Shown: one piece after another, positions 33,600 through 46,700 of the stretch
How the letters are laid out: each line of letters opens with the position of its first letter
How positions within the stretch are numbered: position 1 is the first letter of the stretch
Assembly: GCA_008931825.1 (NCBI GenBank)
Contig: QXVZ01018812.1
Location: 124,001-188,000 of the forward strand
Reading direction: 5' to 3'
Source of the DNA: Phallusia fumigata
Taxonomy: Eukaryota > Chordata > Ascidiacea > Phlebobranchia > Ascidiidae
DNA: 64,000 nucleotides
Notes under the pieces: generated by a model
Told to the model about the DNA's origin: nothing
Databases searched by the model: none
What the model saw: only the letters and a program-made list of their open reading frames with translations
Translations under genes and position numbers: made by a program

Positions 33600-33900
33600 C
33601 AAACGGTTCAAAACTGACCGTGATATCGAAGGGAATTTGTCGAAGTGCGACCAAATCGAGCCGTTTTTCATCTACGTGAAGGAAGACTTTTTTGAGCTTC
33701 TGGACATACACAGCTACTTGGTGTTAGCACTAGTAACCGTTGATCGAGTCTATATCGGCTTGGACGAGAGTTTTAATTGGAATGCCTAAAGTTTCAATTG
33801 GAATGCCTAAAAAGATCCAAGAAAACGGAAAGGCGACTGGTTGCTATCACGTTCTATCTTTAACGAAAATGTTGACCTAGGCCATGTAGGCGACCGAAAG
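33600..33900 (+). pseudogene. short GNAT N-acetyltransferase remnant
   Basis: The plus strand reads FFIYVKEDFFELLDIHSYL, VTVDRVYIGLD and KKIQENGKATGCYHVLSL. These match the central HYVEGDLFELLNTDRF through AAGCEYIL stretch of the intact gene at 29966-30736. A duplicated 20-odd base block near 33770-33805 and stops break it. Both ends are lost. Confidence 0.6.
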
Positions 33901-34084
33901 TTAAATATGCGTTGCCTGCAAAGACTGTTTGCACATATTTGTCATGAGGTATTACTTGAGCTCTTGATTAGTATCAAATTAGTTTGAGTCTAGTTTTTGC
34001 TACTTGATCTTCTTCAGTGCAGGAGCATATTGCAATTTGTTTTATAAATTACAACCTCAGAAGGCATTGTATCTTACTTACGTT

Positions 34085-34813
34085 ATGTCCAACAAAGATT
34101 CTCATGTTGATTTTCTTAAAGATGACAAAGAAGAACGTTTGTCCAAAATTCAATGCAGGCTTCTGACTGAAGACGATCTATCAAAAGTACTGCCGTTTGT
34201 AGAGAAGTTTTACACAGCACGAAATCCGTTTTACAAAATCTTCAAAGCGTCCCTTGATGATGTCGGTAGACACGACAAGGAAAGAGCTAAAAAGAAGATA
34301 CCACTAGGACTGTCATATGGATTGTTTCACAATATTACTGGCGAGCTGGTCTCTATTGGACTAAACTCAATTCACAAAAAGTCGCATGTCGGAAGTTATA
34401 TTGATGATGGTATAAAGGAACAGTCGCCAAAGTATAAAGAAATACTTCGATTTTTCAATTACGTAGAGGGCGACTTTTTTAATACTTTGGACACGGATAA
34501 GATTTTGGTGATGAGTTTGGGCGCTACTAATCCAGAATACATTGGTATTGGGCTTAAGAAACGAGTTGACTTTCAGAATATTGTTGAAGAAATGGCCAGA
34601 CAGCAAGGTTGTTGGTACATAGTTTGTACAGCAACATCTAGTTTTTCACAAAGGAGCACGGAAAGTCCCGGTGGCTTCAAACTGTTAAGGGAAGTAAAGT
34701 ATGCTGAGTATGTGGATCCTCTGACCGGCAAAAAACCGGACTTGGAACTTTTGCCTTTGCATCCAAGCGCTAAGGTGTACTACAAAATGCTCCTGCCTAA
34801 CAGCAATCAATAA
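34085..34813 (+). CDS. GNAT-family N-acetyltransferase (intact, single exon)
   Basis: Single-exon gene of 242 residues; the first ATG gives MSNKDSHVDFLKDDKEERL, and the open frame further upstream has no ATG. Motifs in order are CRLLTEDDLSKVLPFVEKFY, a YGLFHNITGELVSIGLNSI sheet, NYVEGDFF, MSLGATNPEYIGIGLKKR (acetyl-CoA loop region), ARQQGCWYIVCTATSSFSQ and REVKYAEYVDPLTGKKPDL before a closing SAKVYYKMLLP. It resembles arylalkylamine-type GNAT enzymes. The substrate is unknown. It and the minus-strand copy at 29966 face each other across several broken copies, as expected for an array shaped by duplication and inversion. Confidence 0.8.
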   Translation: MSNKDSHVDFLKDDKEERLSKIQCRLLTEDDLSKVLPFVEKFYTARNPFYKIFKASLDDVGRHDKERAKKKIPLGLSYGLFHNITGELVSIGLNSIHKKSHVGSYIDDGIKEQSPKYKEILRFFNYVEGDFFNTLDTDKILVMSLGATNPEYIGIGLKKRVDFQNIVEEMARQQGCWYIVCTATSSFSQRSTESPGGFKLLREVKYAEYVDPLTGKKPDLELLPLHPSAKVYYKMLLPNSNQ

Positions 34814-35943
34814 ACCGTCTAAACTGTAGTTAATGATTTATTCGTTTCGCGGGCCCGCGTATTTCACGCTTAAAGGCAATTTGATCCTACTTTTGAGTCA
34901 AAGGTTAATATTTCTACTCAATAAAAGAAAATTTGTTTCAAAATTTGTTTGGCGACAAGATTTGTTAGGGCCGTTGTTCGGAAGTCTACCAGGTATTTAT
35001 ATTTGTTTATTTGTACATTTACACATGTTGTTTAATGGACCACTTAGGTAGCTGATCTGACTCCTGGATATTTCATTAATGCACGATTAGGTCGGCAGTG
35101 ACCTGCTATATTGACGAGACCATCGTCATCGTAATGACGCAATGCAAAATAAATCGAGCATGTAAATACGTTAATTTATCTTGATGAATTGTTTACATCA
35201 TTGACTTCCAAACTTATGACGTGACAAAATACATTGTACACAGAAATATTTCACCACAAATCCTGTTAAAAATAATAAATGCAATATTCCACAATTTTTC
35301 ACTTTTTGGGCGAGATGTTTTCTTTCCGTTGTCGTTTTAGTGTGTGTTACATACAAGTCATATTTGTCATGGCAATAAACTTACAAAATTGAAATTTTAA
35401 CAGAAGGGATAAAAATCAGTATAATCTATTTACCACCAATGCTAACGCAAACAACAGCTTTCCAACCGAAATATATACAAAGGTATATGAAAATACTGGT
35501 AATGTGGCAAAAACAAACCGACGCTTTATTTATAATGCTGTAAGTTTTCAGACAATCTAGGTATTGGAATATCGGAATAAAAAATAGCGGTATTTCGTTC
35601 CGTTCCGGTATTTTTTATTTTTTTATTTCGTTATTTCGTTCCGGTAATTGGACCAAAATTTATTTATTTCGTTCCGTTCCGGTATGAAACACTGGTTTTT
35701 CTGAACCAATGATTTGTGATAGGTCATATAGTTTCATGTCGCACTGAATAATATCAACAAACAAAAACGAAAAGAATAGGTTGGTCTGATTAATACGATT
35801 TTGTCAAATTTAATGTCGTCATTGCGCATTTATCACATAAACATACAGACAAAACAAATTTCTTACGATATCACATGATACACTCAACTAACAAGTGGCA
35901 ATATATTTGAATAAACGTTACAAAATGATGTTTTCATGTGCTC
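34814..35943. other. spacer between acetyltransferase and lipoxygenase arrays
   Basis: No gene is recognised. The 3-prime ends of the plus-strand acetyltransferase and the minus-strand lipoxygenase converge here. A GGAACGAAATA-rich repeat lies at about 35570-35695. Confidence 0.5.
35570..35695. repeat. TTTCGTTCCGG-rich repeat
   Basis: At least five copies of ATTTCGTTCCG or TTTCGTTCCGGTA occur within 125 bases, ending at TATGAAACACTGG. The compact palindromic-like layout and CACTG end suggest a short MITE remnant, but I cannot define target duplications. Confidence 0.5.
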
Positions 35944-38900
35944 TTAGATTGATGTTCCGTTGGGAATTCGTTCAGGCAGGAGGTAGGTGTAAGGATGGTC
36001 GAGTTTCAGATTTCTCTCCTTGATTTTTTCGGAAAAAACTTCCAGGTCTGCTTTAAAGTCCTTTTGGCATTGGAGGGTTTCTTCGTCGGTGAAGAGGCGC
36101 TGCGGGAAGTTCCCAAGGTAGATCTTGAAAAAAAGAGGTTTAATTTATTGACGGAGATAAACAACTTACGTTGGTCTTGCCACAAATGCTTTTACAACTC
36201 AAAGGACAGCATTTAGGTATCTAAAAAAACGTAAGTTTAAACTAAGCAAAAATGCTGTAATGCACGTTCAGTGTACTATAACAGCTATACGTATAACCTC
36301 TCTCAGGTTTCTTATAGTCTCGGGGCCTGACCAGCCATACTCTCGAAAATGTGTTATACTTTTTTACTGTTTTGAAACTATCTTATTTGCAAAGGCATTT
36401 AATTTAGTCTGGTTTACCATAGTTTATTATAAATACCTCGCTGTCGGAGTAAGTGGACAGAATAAAGGCAAATGCGATGAAGGTGCCGCTCACACGAACT
36501 CCAGGCAATGACGTCATAATTCGCTCCATCGTACCCTGACACAGATTTAATTGAGTTCAAGTTAGATTTTACACAGTGCCGGCATAAGGGTTGTGACTTA
36601 CAAAACAGAAAACTGCAAATAACTGCACAAACTTTTCTGATGTTTCTTCACTTTAAAAAAACTCTAAAAAGGGCATTGCTTTAAACCAGGTGACCACATG
36701 GTAACAGCTTAAAACATCGCACTAAAAAATAAAAATTCATTTATTATGAAAATGAACCGATCAGCAGATAAAAATGTTTAAAATGACAGATAGAGCTCCT
36801 CCCTTGTACTCACCTCGCCCCGTTTATGGGGAGGTCGCATCATTCCGCCAGTAGCACTTGGGATATACTTGTATGTGTCGAACTGGCCGAAGTTGACGGC
36901 GGAGTGCTGAGCTGAGCTGGTGAAGACGATGGTGAGGCAAATATCAATCTGTAAAGTTCAAAAATCAAAAATTTTGTTTTTTGAAATTGCTTTTAGTGAC
37001 TTTTGTAGCTTTTTTCGGCGAAAATGTTTAAATAGTTTTGCGATCCCTAAGAAGTGGTTAGTATGCCTGGCTTGTGCTTGCAAGGTTGTGGGTTCTATTG
37101 CCGTACCGGTTTCTTTTGCTTCCTTTAGCAAAACACTTGCGGTCACTTTAGAAAAGAAGGAAAGTGAAAAGAACATGTTTCTTTCGTGCTGTGTGGTTTA
37201 TTTTATGATGTGCAGTTCTTATTGAGCAGTGGTTCCCAACCTTTTTTGATACATTCCCCGTTCGCTTATTTTAGAACTTTATTCCTCCCCTACTAGACAA
37301 GAAGTGATAAAAAGTAATCATAAAATGTTGGTTTAACTTGAAAGAAATACTACACTTATTATAAATAACTTAAACTCTGAAGTGGAAAAGGGAAGAAGTT
37401 CCTACCCGGTTGGAAACCACCGGGTTAGATCACATTTTATAGACTGCTTGGTTTTGCTACTCACCAATTGGTCCAACGTGTCAATGTGATCGGGAACGCC
37501 TCTTTTGTTTCCGTCCTGCCATGCAACACCTTCGATAGCAATGTCGTTGATCCAATCTTGAAGCTCGAAATCGTCTGTCACATCCTAAACATAAAACGGT
37601 TTCGACTTTCAAATTTGGCAAATTGTAACGCGTCTGGTAAGTGACAAAAATGTTTTTTTGAGTTAAAATACCTGTATCTGGGTGCTAATGACGACTTACA
37701 CATTGCCCACAAATAGAAAGATAGTGATAATTTTCTCAATTAGTTTTTGAAGAAATTCAATATACTTGATTTGAGTCAATAAACTTACATACCGATTCGC
37801 AGCTTACCTTATCACACTTGTAGTAAACCTTGAGTACGCCGCTCACGTATTTCTTCATTATTTCCCACAATTCAAGCGCGTCATCTCGGTAATAGTAGTA
37901 AGGCAGAAGTTCACGGTCATCCAATCCTATGTACAAAACAAATTTGTTCTAAACTTAAAACTTTTCTTAAGGATATTTTGGTTTTTGACCCGACGATAAA
38001 ACTCAGTAGTATTTAATATTTCTTTTTTGTTAATTTGTCTTTTTTCAGGTTAGTCAGTAACGGATTTAAGCAATCCATCCAATAGGGGTTAAACTGACAG
38101 TGTGATGTAAAACAAATGAATATGTTACCTAATTTTTTGATGAAGTTTGGAATCACCAGCTCTCCGAAATCAAACGTCTTATAAATCTTCCGTGCCATCT
38201 CCGACGCAGCTTAAGAAATTTTTTTTATAATTTCCAACGAATCCAATGAAAACTGATAAAATGTGAAACGCATCCACAAATCATGTTTATTTGGACCAGG
38301 ACAGAAGTTATTTGATTATGACGTTATCAATGTGCAAATCTAAATTAACCAAAACACAGACTTAAAAACTAGGTCAGTTAAAAACATAAGTGTCTTCACC
38401 TACATACAAGTCCTCTGGCAGTTATGTTTTTAGGTACACAATTCACGGTTTTAAATAGTCTCAATAAGAAGATGAAAGTCAGTACAGCAGTGTGTGCCGA
38501 AACGCAGAGAATGTATTACACGCAAGCACTGGCTTGTACGTTATTATTGAGTTATGCTTTTTGTTAAGCACGCAGTTAGCCTGTGATTTCATGGACCTGT
38601 GGCACCAAAGTGGTAAAAGACACACTAATGGTAAAATTTGCTCCTTGCAATTTCACTTTTTTTACTTTTTCGCAAATGTCCTTGATTGAGTTGGAAAAAA
38701 TCTCATGTACGGAACAAAAAACTTACAAATTGCCAACGCCTTGTTGGCTTTTCCGGAGGGCGGGATCAGGTTTTTCCTTGCGTCGATGTTAATTGCTGCC
38801 ACGTTCTTCAGATGAGGGCGAAGTAGTTTGTGAACCGGATGAGAGCGCGGTAAACAGCGAAAGCAAGCAATAGCGATGGTTTCTATGATTCCGTGTGTGT

Positions 38901-41900
38901 TTACGTAATGGACGATCCACTGGAAATGTACATTAAATTTGTGTTGATTAAGCGCTTGGGTTTTTTTACATTAAACATCGCAGACGTTTCAAAGGTTTTG
39001 TAGAAGCATTCACTTTTTTACGAAAATTTTATCCTTAAAATAAAACCGTGTACAGGTAAAAGTGCACAGGTTTACGCTGAAAAGTAGAGATTTTGATAGT
39101 TGAGACACACTGGAAACAACGGTGTCAGTACGGTACGGTACGTTTTGATTTGTGCGAAGGGCTTACCCTGCCTTTTGATTACTTTTAACAGCCACTGTAC
39201 TGTATCAATGCACCGTTTTGCCATCCTTGACTAAAAATGCGTACAAACAAACTAAAAAAGTACCTGATGGTAATTTCCCTCCGCGCATCGAAAATACATC
39301 TTGGCCAACATCCAGTCTTCTTTGCTGTCCAGGGACGTGAAAAGGTAGTCCCTGTCTCCCGGCACAAGCTGGATCGCGATCGGTACAAACTTTTTGTCGG
39401 GTCGAACGTAAAACATTCCCATCGCATCTGCGCAGTAGATCGGATTGTCGTCGAAGTCGCGGTTACGGGGAATTCCCGCAAGAAACCGATGGTAGTCGCT
39501 CACATACACCAGGCCAGCCTGTAAAAGATTACATTATTGGTCAAATTTCACCAACCGAAACAGTTGCTTTGTGTAAGGTTGCTTTCACTGATTGTTAAAC
39601 GGCGATAACGTTTCTTTTCGGATAATTGAAGCTTGAAGTAGTAATAAAAGCCTTTTTTGTCAATTTGGAGGTCCGTTCAATGAGATACGTCCTTTTTATC
39701 ACAGGGTATGTCCCTTTAGCTAGCTGCATTTTCGCCTAACAGCGCTAAACAATTAATTATGTCTTTTTATTTCGTTAGTCCCTTCAGTTTTATCCAAACT
39801 AGCTGTCAATTCTGCCGTCGTTTGAAAAAGGCAGTAACCGACTATTTTGTCACAATGCGTAACGGAATACTAACTAATAGGTTAATACGTTGGTTAGTTT
39901 TGGGTTGTGATTGTATTTCGCACTTGCACGTGGCCGAACAATTTTTCCTACCTTCATTTCATCCTCCAACGATTTTCCCTCCCTCAGTAAACCATCGAGG
40001 TCCGCAGTGGTGACATTAAAACCCTCCGGCAATTCGCTGCATCGATAAAACGACAAGGGACTGATTCCGTTCAAAGTCAGTCGTCCCATTCCCTCATCAG
40101 TATCCCAACTACAACACACAAAACAAATGCTTTCTGTTTCATGAGCAATGAAAATTCATTCAACGAACAACGTCGGTGCATGATAAATCCAAATAAGTAA
40201 ATATATTATCGCGCTTTTGGGCTGAAAAGAGTAATAGATCGACTGTTTGTCTAATGGGAATCTAGACGGAGTTCAACTTCCTAATTTTGCAGTTTCGAAC
40301 ATTCTATTAACTTTGAACGTTATGAGATCTGATGCAAATTTAAGCCAGAATTATATCAAACACCCACAGTGATCATATTGGCAAGGTCTTTCTGACCACT
40401 ATGACCTTAATTAGTTCACAAAACAGCTTTTGCTATTGCTATAATCGTTTGCAGTGATCACGACTCCACTATATTTACCCATCCAGTGCATTAGCTTTGG
40501 CCCTTTGCAAATCGTGATGCTTGTAGAGGCGATGATAATCCTCTAGGGTATTGAGGCCAAGAACGGTGGCTGTACGAAGAACAAGGAGAATTAGATGAGG
40601 AAAATGGGACTTTCAGTGTTTACGTCCAACATCCTTCCATGACAAAGTTGTGACCGTAACAATGTGCGATAATATCTGGCTTTTTTCGTGCAAAGTCGGT
40701 TTACGGAAACGTTAAATCGTCTTTGTGTTTGCCCAGAAACGTGAGCCACTAATTGCGTCGTGATCAGGGTAGGCCGAATATACAACATGTAAACGGTACT
40801 TTTGCAAGCGTGTAGGGACCGGACGCGAATCTTATGCTAAGAGACTTTGCAACTGCAATCGTTTCTTGCACAATTGCAACGAAACATTTTTGTTGGACAA
40901 CTTTTACTGCGTTTGTTATTAACAAACAACTCATCTAAAATAGATGTTTTAAAACAGTGGTTCTTTTTAAAAATATTCGACAGTTTTATCGATGACGAAC
41001 CGCTAAGGGAACTCGGAACCCACTTCGAAAACCGCTGATTTTAAAACAAAATCGTTTAGTATATTTCAGTACACTCACAACTAATCCTGTGTGCGTAAGA
41101 CTGTAATAAAGCAGTAAAGCGGGATTTCTGCAAGTCCGAATGGCGTACTTCTTCCCTCTTCAGAAACTGCGGTAGATCCTCGTAAACTTCGGCTCCCAAG
41201 ACCCGGTTCATGCCCCATCCTAATCAAGTAAACTTATGTTTTACTCGAACAATTTAGGAGGCCTGTCGCAGCGCACTAGTTGTGCACCTGCTTCGACTAA
41301 ACCGAAATAAAGCAGGTACTTTACCCGGGTAACTCTTTATGCGTTTATAATTTGGGCAATATAATAAACAAATTGAGAATGATCATCTTCACCAATCTGT
41401 ATAGCCTTCGAAAAGCATAATCTACTCCGAAGTATCAGTAATTTCACGCCAAAGTGACTAAAATAGAATTGAAATGGTATTTAGGGGAATTGCTCTTTCG
41501 CAACCAAATTGGCGGCGGCGGATTATGTGCTCAAAGGAGGTTTTGTTAAGGTAAGAAATAAGAACAGCAAACAAACCAACCCAGTTCTGTTTGAGTTGGT
41601 CTGGGCGACCAGGCGAAAAGAACCTTTCGTTGGTTCACTTCCTGCTGGCGAAGAGAGCGCACGTATTGGTTGTCGACCTTTTGAGGCAGCATAGCTAAAA
41701 AAACATACCCAATTAATCAGGCGCCTGTCAAATTATTTTGACTGGGCTTTGCATTAATTTACAGTCGCAACGTCAGCCAGACGTGCACAAATTTATTTAA
41801 GATCATGTCTGTATTTAAGATCACAAGACACGGAATTAAGCAGTTGCTAAACAAAAACGTGACACTGTGCAGTAAATAAAAGTCTCGCAAAAAATGTGAC

Positions 41901-43795
41901 CTAATAAAAACGTAATTGTCACAGAGATTGTGCAGTTAATATGTTGTAATGCATACGTTTCAACCGTCGCTGTCATCATCATCAGCAATTACAGTGTATT
42001 CACAACATACAAGCTCCCTGACAAATACGCTTTAGTCACATATTGTTGTTAAATTAAGTCACATATTGTTGTTGGGACGTTTTGTTTACAGTAAAATATG
42101 TAAAGCGCATTACAGTTTCGTCATTTTGTACTGATGATGACAGCAGCGATTGTTGGAACGCTTGCAAAACAACGTATGTACTGTACACGCTCACTGGCAG
42201 TTATGCTTAACACTATGCGAATGCTTAGAGTTGTGAGCAAATAATGTGTGATAATTATAGCCGTAGGATAATTTAAGAAGTTCACAGACAAGCCAAGACT
42301 CTAAAACGAATTCATGCCCCTGAATTAGGGTAAACCTTGTCCTCTTGTTACTTCGATTTGGTTTTCGATCCAATCGTAGACCGGAAACTCGACACGCTTG
42401 TTGTTTAACTTCACAACGATGCGATCGCAAAGCCATTCATCTTCGCCACGTCCGTGCTCAAGCTCTGTAAAAATAATAACAGGCTCTTTCTGAAGGTAGA
42501 ACACCCAGCTTAAGCTCTAGTGCGCATTTGTACAGAATCTTGAAAGTAACAAACAGGTTGTCAATGCGGTACGGTTTTTGTTCATTTATGCGTTCCTCGT
42601 TACGAATGGCGTACTGTTACCGTACTGCTATCCATTGTTAAGGATAGGAAACGGTACGGTACTTCTTATTTAGTTGTGCGTACAACGTACATCTATGCCA
42701 GCAGGGGCGTACAGTACCTTTTAATGATATTTGCTGCGCGTATACGGTATACCGTGCCGTAATGCCACTCTTGGTAAAGAATAATAGGTTCAAAAATATT
42801 ACTATAAAGTATGATTACCACAAATTAATACGTTTTTACAGCATAGTGGTCTGATGCATTTTACGCTGAAGCTAAAAAAGACTGTTTCTTACTTATTCGG
42901 ACAATAAGTGGAAGTCCTACGTTGGGCGCAGTAAGTTTAAAATGATTGACTTGTCCCCGTTCGAAATCATTCGACCAGAAATGATCCAAGTTGTGCCATC
43001 CAGTCGATTTTCCATCCTCACCAACGAACTCGATGTAAACTGACGAGTTTGTGCCCGCCTCCGAGTAAGCGTCATCTGTCTGTAAAACATTAAAGCAGTC
43101 AATATACTACGTGTTAGGTTTACTTAATTTATGGTAACCTTTGTTTGAGTTAGGACAACTGCAGGACAGCTAATTGTATCGTCATATTTTGCAACAAATA
43201 CGTCGGACAACTCCTGAAATACGAACTGTGGGCCGCGATTTAGGTTTAGGCTTTTGTACGTTACCAGGACAAGGATCGTTACCAAATGCCGTCTCCTTAA
43301 AATAGGCCCGTTGAAAAGTGTTTTAAACAAAATATTCGTAATCTTTTTTCTTGTCTCGCCTTTGCAGGTGACCTGAATACTTAGCGCGAAGCTACATTCC
43401 AAAGTTGCCGTTTTAAACTATCTTGCTAACCAGTACAAAGCCTAGCAACGTTGAAATCGATAAAAAATTACCTTTGTCCACAAACCACAGTACTGTTATT
43501 TAAACCTCCAGGTGTAGGGTGGTATTAGATTCTCCACTTAAGTTGATGTTTGAATTTAAAGAACCTTCTTATACATTTTGGGAAATGTTTAAACTATGGG
43601 CTATGGTTTTTAAACCTCTACTCATGCCAATGTTCAAGTGTAACACTGCCTTAGCTTTTGTAGGAGTACAAACTGTAAGTTACAAGCAACAACTCAAGGT
43701 CTCTGGCTTGAAATATCTGATCGAGCTTCTATTTCTTGTCTTTGATATCGAAGTTGGCTTACCTTTATGGAAACGTTGTAGGTGACATCTTCCAT
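35944..43795 (-). CDS. PLAT-domain lipoxygenase, copy A (15 exons)
   Basis: Exons: 43795-43763, 43079-42893, 42464-42336, 41694-41581, 41219-41079, 40569-40479, 40108-39952, 39518-39264, 38919-38727, 38209-38129, 37926-37808, 37584-37465, 36948-36814, 36535-36437 and 36123-35944. All phases agree: 2034 nt, 677 residues. Residues 1 to about 115 form a PLAT beta-sandwich (calcium-dependent membrane targeting in this family). The rest is the lipoxygenase fold, which adds O2 to polyunsaturated fatty acids. Iron ligands by alignment to human 5-LOX are His368 and His373 (YHQWIVH), His555 and Asn559 (QHSAVN) and C-terminal Ile677 (NGTSI). Alanine in INIDAR fills the position where Ala favours S and Gly favours R products. 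The fourth exon of copies B and C is split here into 114 + 141 nt. It is the most diverged of the three. Confidence 0.9.
37227..37422. mobile_element. hAT-like MITE in a lipoxygenase A intron
   Basis: It starts CAGTGGTTCCCAACC and ends GGTTGGAAACCACCG, imperfect inverted repeats of hAT type. The interior shares AAGAAATACTACACTTAT with the copy at 50382-50591. I see no clean 8-bp duplication, so the insertion is older or the ends are eroded. Confidence 0.7.
39125..39232. repeat. copy of the GTACGGTAC-rich dispersed repeat
   Basis: One unit reads CAGTACGGTACGGTACG, then GCGAAGGGCTTACCCTGCC, TTTTGATTACTTTT, ACTGTACTGTATCAA and CATCCTTGA. The same order of blocks occurs at 6785-7045 and 42565-42778. 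Confidence 0.6.
40955..41038. mobile_element. very short hAT-like MITE
   Basis: The ends are CAGTGGTTCTTTTTAAA and CTTCGAAAACCGCTG, about 84 bases apart. TTTTAAAA lies immediately before the left end and again at 41039-41046 after the right end. It lies in the intron between exons 5 and 6 of lipoxygenase A. The AT-rich target makes the duplication less decisive than in the other elements. Confidence 0.55.
42565..42778. repeat. two further units of the GTACGGTAC-rich repeat
   Basis: Two units lie in tandem in a lipoxygenase A intron. Shared blocks are CGTTCCTCGTTACGAATGGC, GTACTGTTACC, CCATTGTTAAGGATAGG, AACGGTACGGTACTTCTTAT and GTACAGTACCTTTTAATGAT. It is the same family as 6785-7045 and 39125-39232. 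Confidence 0.6.
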
Positions 43796-46700
43796 GCCGT
43801 TCGAAGAAATTACAAGAGTTGTGTCTTAAACTTAAAAGTATGATTAAAACACCTTTTACAAGCTTTCTGCAAATAACAAAAATAAGAAACTAATACCCGG
43901 TTCAATGTTTTATTAGTTTTCGTTCACTATTATAACGTGGTCAGCAAATACCAGGCCCGGTTGTGTAGCACTGATACTGAATTATACACCGCAAAATGCT
44001 GAGTAAACCAGAACATTTGCCAAGCAAATATAAATATAAATAGATAAGCGTGCAACATAGTATCCTAATGTCAAAATAGTAATTAACCAACATCAAGTAA
44101 AATAAAACCAAACTCCAATATCAAGCAAACATCGCAACGCATTTTACTTCGTCGCAGCGGATTGATCATATTTTGACCGTTAAAACAGTCTTGCCACAAT
44201 GAAGTGTCTGATCCCGGCTGTTTTTATGTCACACATCGCTAGCCAAGCAAGACGTTTTAAACCGAAGGTTACAATGCAACGCCGAATGTTTGTTAACTTA
44301 GCGTACCGTAGTCTTGTGTCAAACAGCCAAACTGGTTGTTTCGTCAGCTTTAGGGTTTGTTTTGTCAGAGAGCACGTGATCGTTGCATAGCCTGATGTTT
44401 CAAAAACAGATTTCCGACAGTCAGAATGAGCTACTGCACGTTTGTTTCAACTCTATTAAACGTACGCATTTTTTACGCTAGCTCACTACGGGTCAGGTTA
44501 CATTCGCAAACTAAGGCTTTATTTTGGCATAAACGCAGTGCCATTCTTCCATAAACACTTTTGCAGAGTTTCAATGTATTGTTAAACACCTATACTGTTT
44601 GCACCAGCACGGCTAATTCTAATTGTCAACAACTTGAAAATACTTTCTTAAACTTTTGTGCTTACGTTTGTTGAAAATACCTCCTGCTAGTTTCTATTAC
44701 TGGTATTAAGGTTAAAAAGCTGAAAACTAGGCAAACAGTACGCAAACATATACAAAACTAAAAATACCGCACATAGGGTCAACTTGATAAACAACAACAA
44801 AATGTCACAAAGCTTGCACAGTGTTCTGACATGATTTCCGAGGACGAGTTAGTCACCGGAACGATGGCTGACGTCACCGCCGCGTGACGTTTTCGATTAG
44901 TGCGTTTTGTAACATCAAATCATCTAAAAACGATTGTCATGGAGCCCAATCGGTCATTCGGCTGGTCACGTAGGCATACGTTTTGAGGTTAAACGATATT
45001 TGTTTGGTCACGTAAGCGAAGTCACGTTTAAAAGCGTAACAAAGATAGTAGCTTGCAAGTAAATTTGTAACCGTCAGTACGACAACAACTGGTGCCAAAC
45101 TTCTTTAAACCGGTCTCTGGCCCTAATTCGAAATGCTTGCTGATGACAACGGTAAGCTTTCCCTTGATATAAATTACACTTTTGCATCTTTCCACAAACA
45201 ATATAAGGCGGGTTAGTTTTACAGATTGTTGGACATTTTCAGAACGATTTTATACGCACCTTAAAATATTGAACCACCATGTAGGCAATTAGCGCTTTAA
45301 GGTTCCTTTCCAAAGCCCAGTTGTCAGCAAAAACATTAAAAAAGTAACCTGCACTGTCGGCCCACAAGAGTTTTCAAACTTGTTTTCGCATAATCAATTA
45401 GCCACTTTCCAATAAAATGTCCTAAGGTGCGTTTTAGGCCGATAACAAATCAGACCACCAAACTGCACTGTTATAACGTTGCTCCGTTGATGTCAGAGAC
45501 GCAAAGCGTAATGTCTCCACCTTAGGAAGCCACAGGCGTGATTAGCAAGAGCACGATTAAATTTGCGAACGGAAGGAAATGGGATTTTGATATGCATTGG
45601 TGCATATGTTCTGGCTGTAACGACAGTAGTCTGGAAAGGAATACACATTTGCTTGGTCATTGTCTTTTCTCTACCCTCCTTTTTACCAATTTTAAAGTTT
45701 TGAATGGTTACCTTGAGGAAACCTTCTAAAATCCTTTGGGTATTCCCCCAAGACACAAAATTCCACGCCGAATTTTCGATTGCAAGCAATTTTTTATGCA
45801 GCACAAACATTATGCAGTTTGTCATAGCAGTCACTAGTATACAACATGCTTTCGTGCTTTGATAGATTCATTCCTGAAAAAAAACGACATAAAATGACCG
45901 ACTTTGATCTTCATAAACCTATGTTTGAGGTTTTATACAACTAATAGCCTTATTAGCAAGTGGCCTCCATCCAACACCGACTAAAACCAATTCAACCTTA
46001 TATTAGAATTTTGAATTCGATTTCTGAATCTGCGACGAACGCCAATATTGAATTGCTACGGAAGTAGCTAATCGCCTTCTGTACTCTTTTAACTTTGAGC
46101 AGCTTTATGAACGGCATTGTGCTTTATCAGTCCTCCTGGACTGTCTGAACGCATTGACTTAATGGGAACTTGCCCAGGGGCTAAAGTTTCCCACACTAAT
46201 CAGTATAATCTATACAAATGAGCTACCGACATAATGTACGTTATATTTACGTCGAGCTGTCTCTCGGTCCTCTTGGTACGTTGTCATTTCGGTGCATGAA
46301 GCGATTTGAAAAGAGCACTGTGGTATTGGTTGCCAAAGTAAGTATATATCACACTACACTTTACTTATAACGTAAGCTAGATCTGTTGATGGGAATTTTG
46401 TTTGCCAAACTAAATGAAAAACATTTCGCCCGTCTTGGTTGCCACTAAATTCAATACTTTCTTTTCTTGTCAGCACGAACTGGGCTTGGTTCTAAAACAA
46501 ATGTGTGGGGAGACTGCAAAAGACATGGCTTTCCAAGAAAAGGTGTGCAGCAACACTACTCAATGGTTTATCAAGGTGTGCACCTAATTCACCAACAACA
46601 AAAATTAAAATTCATTTCATGCCAATACAAAAGGCAGATCAAGGCATTACAAACAAACCTATCGGTCAATTTTCAATTGTGCACCAAAAACCATTACTTT

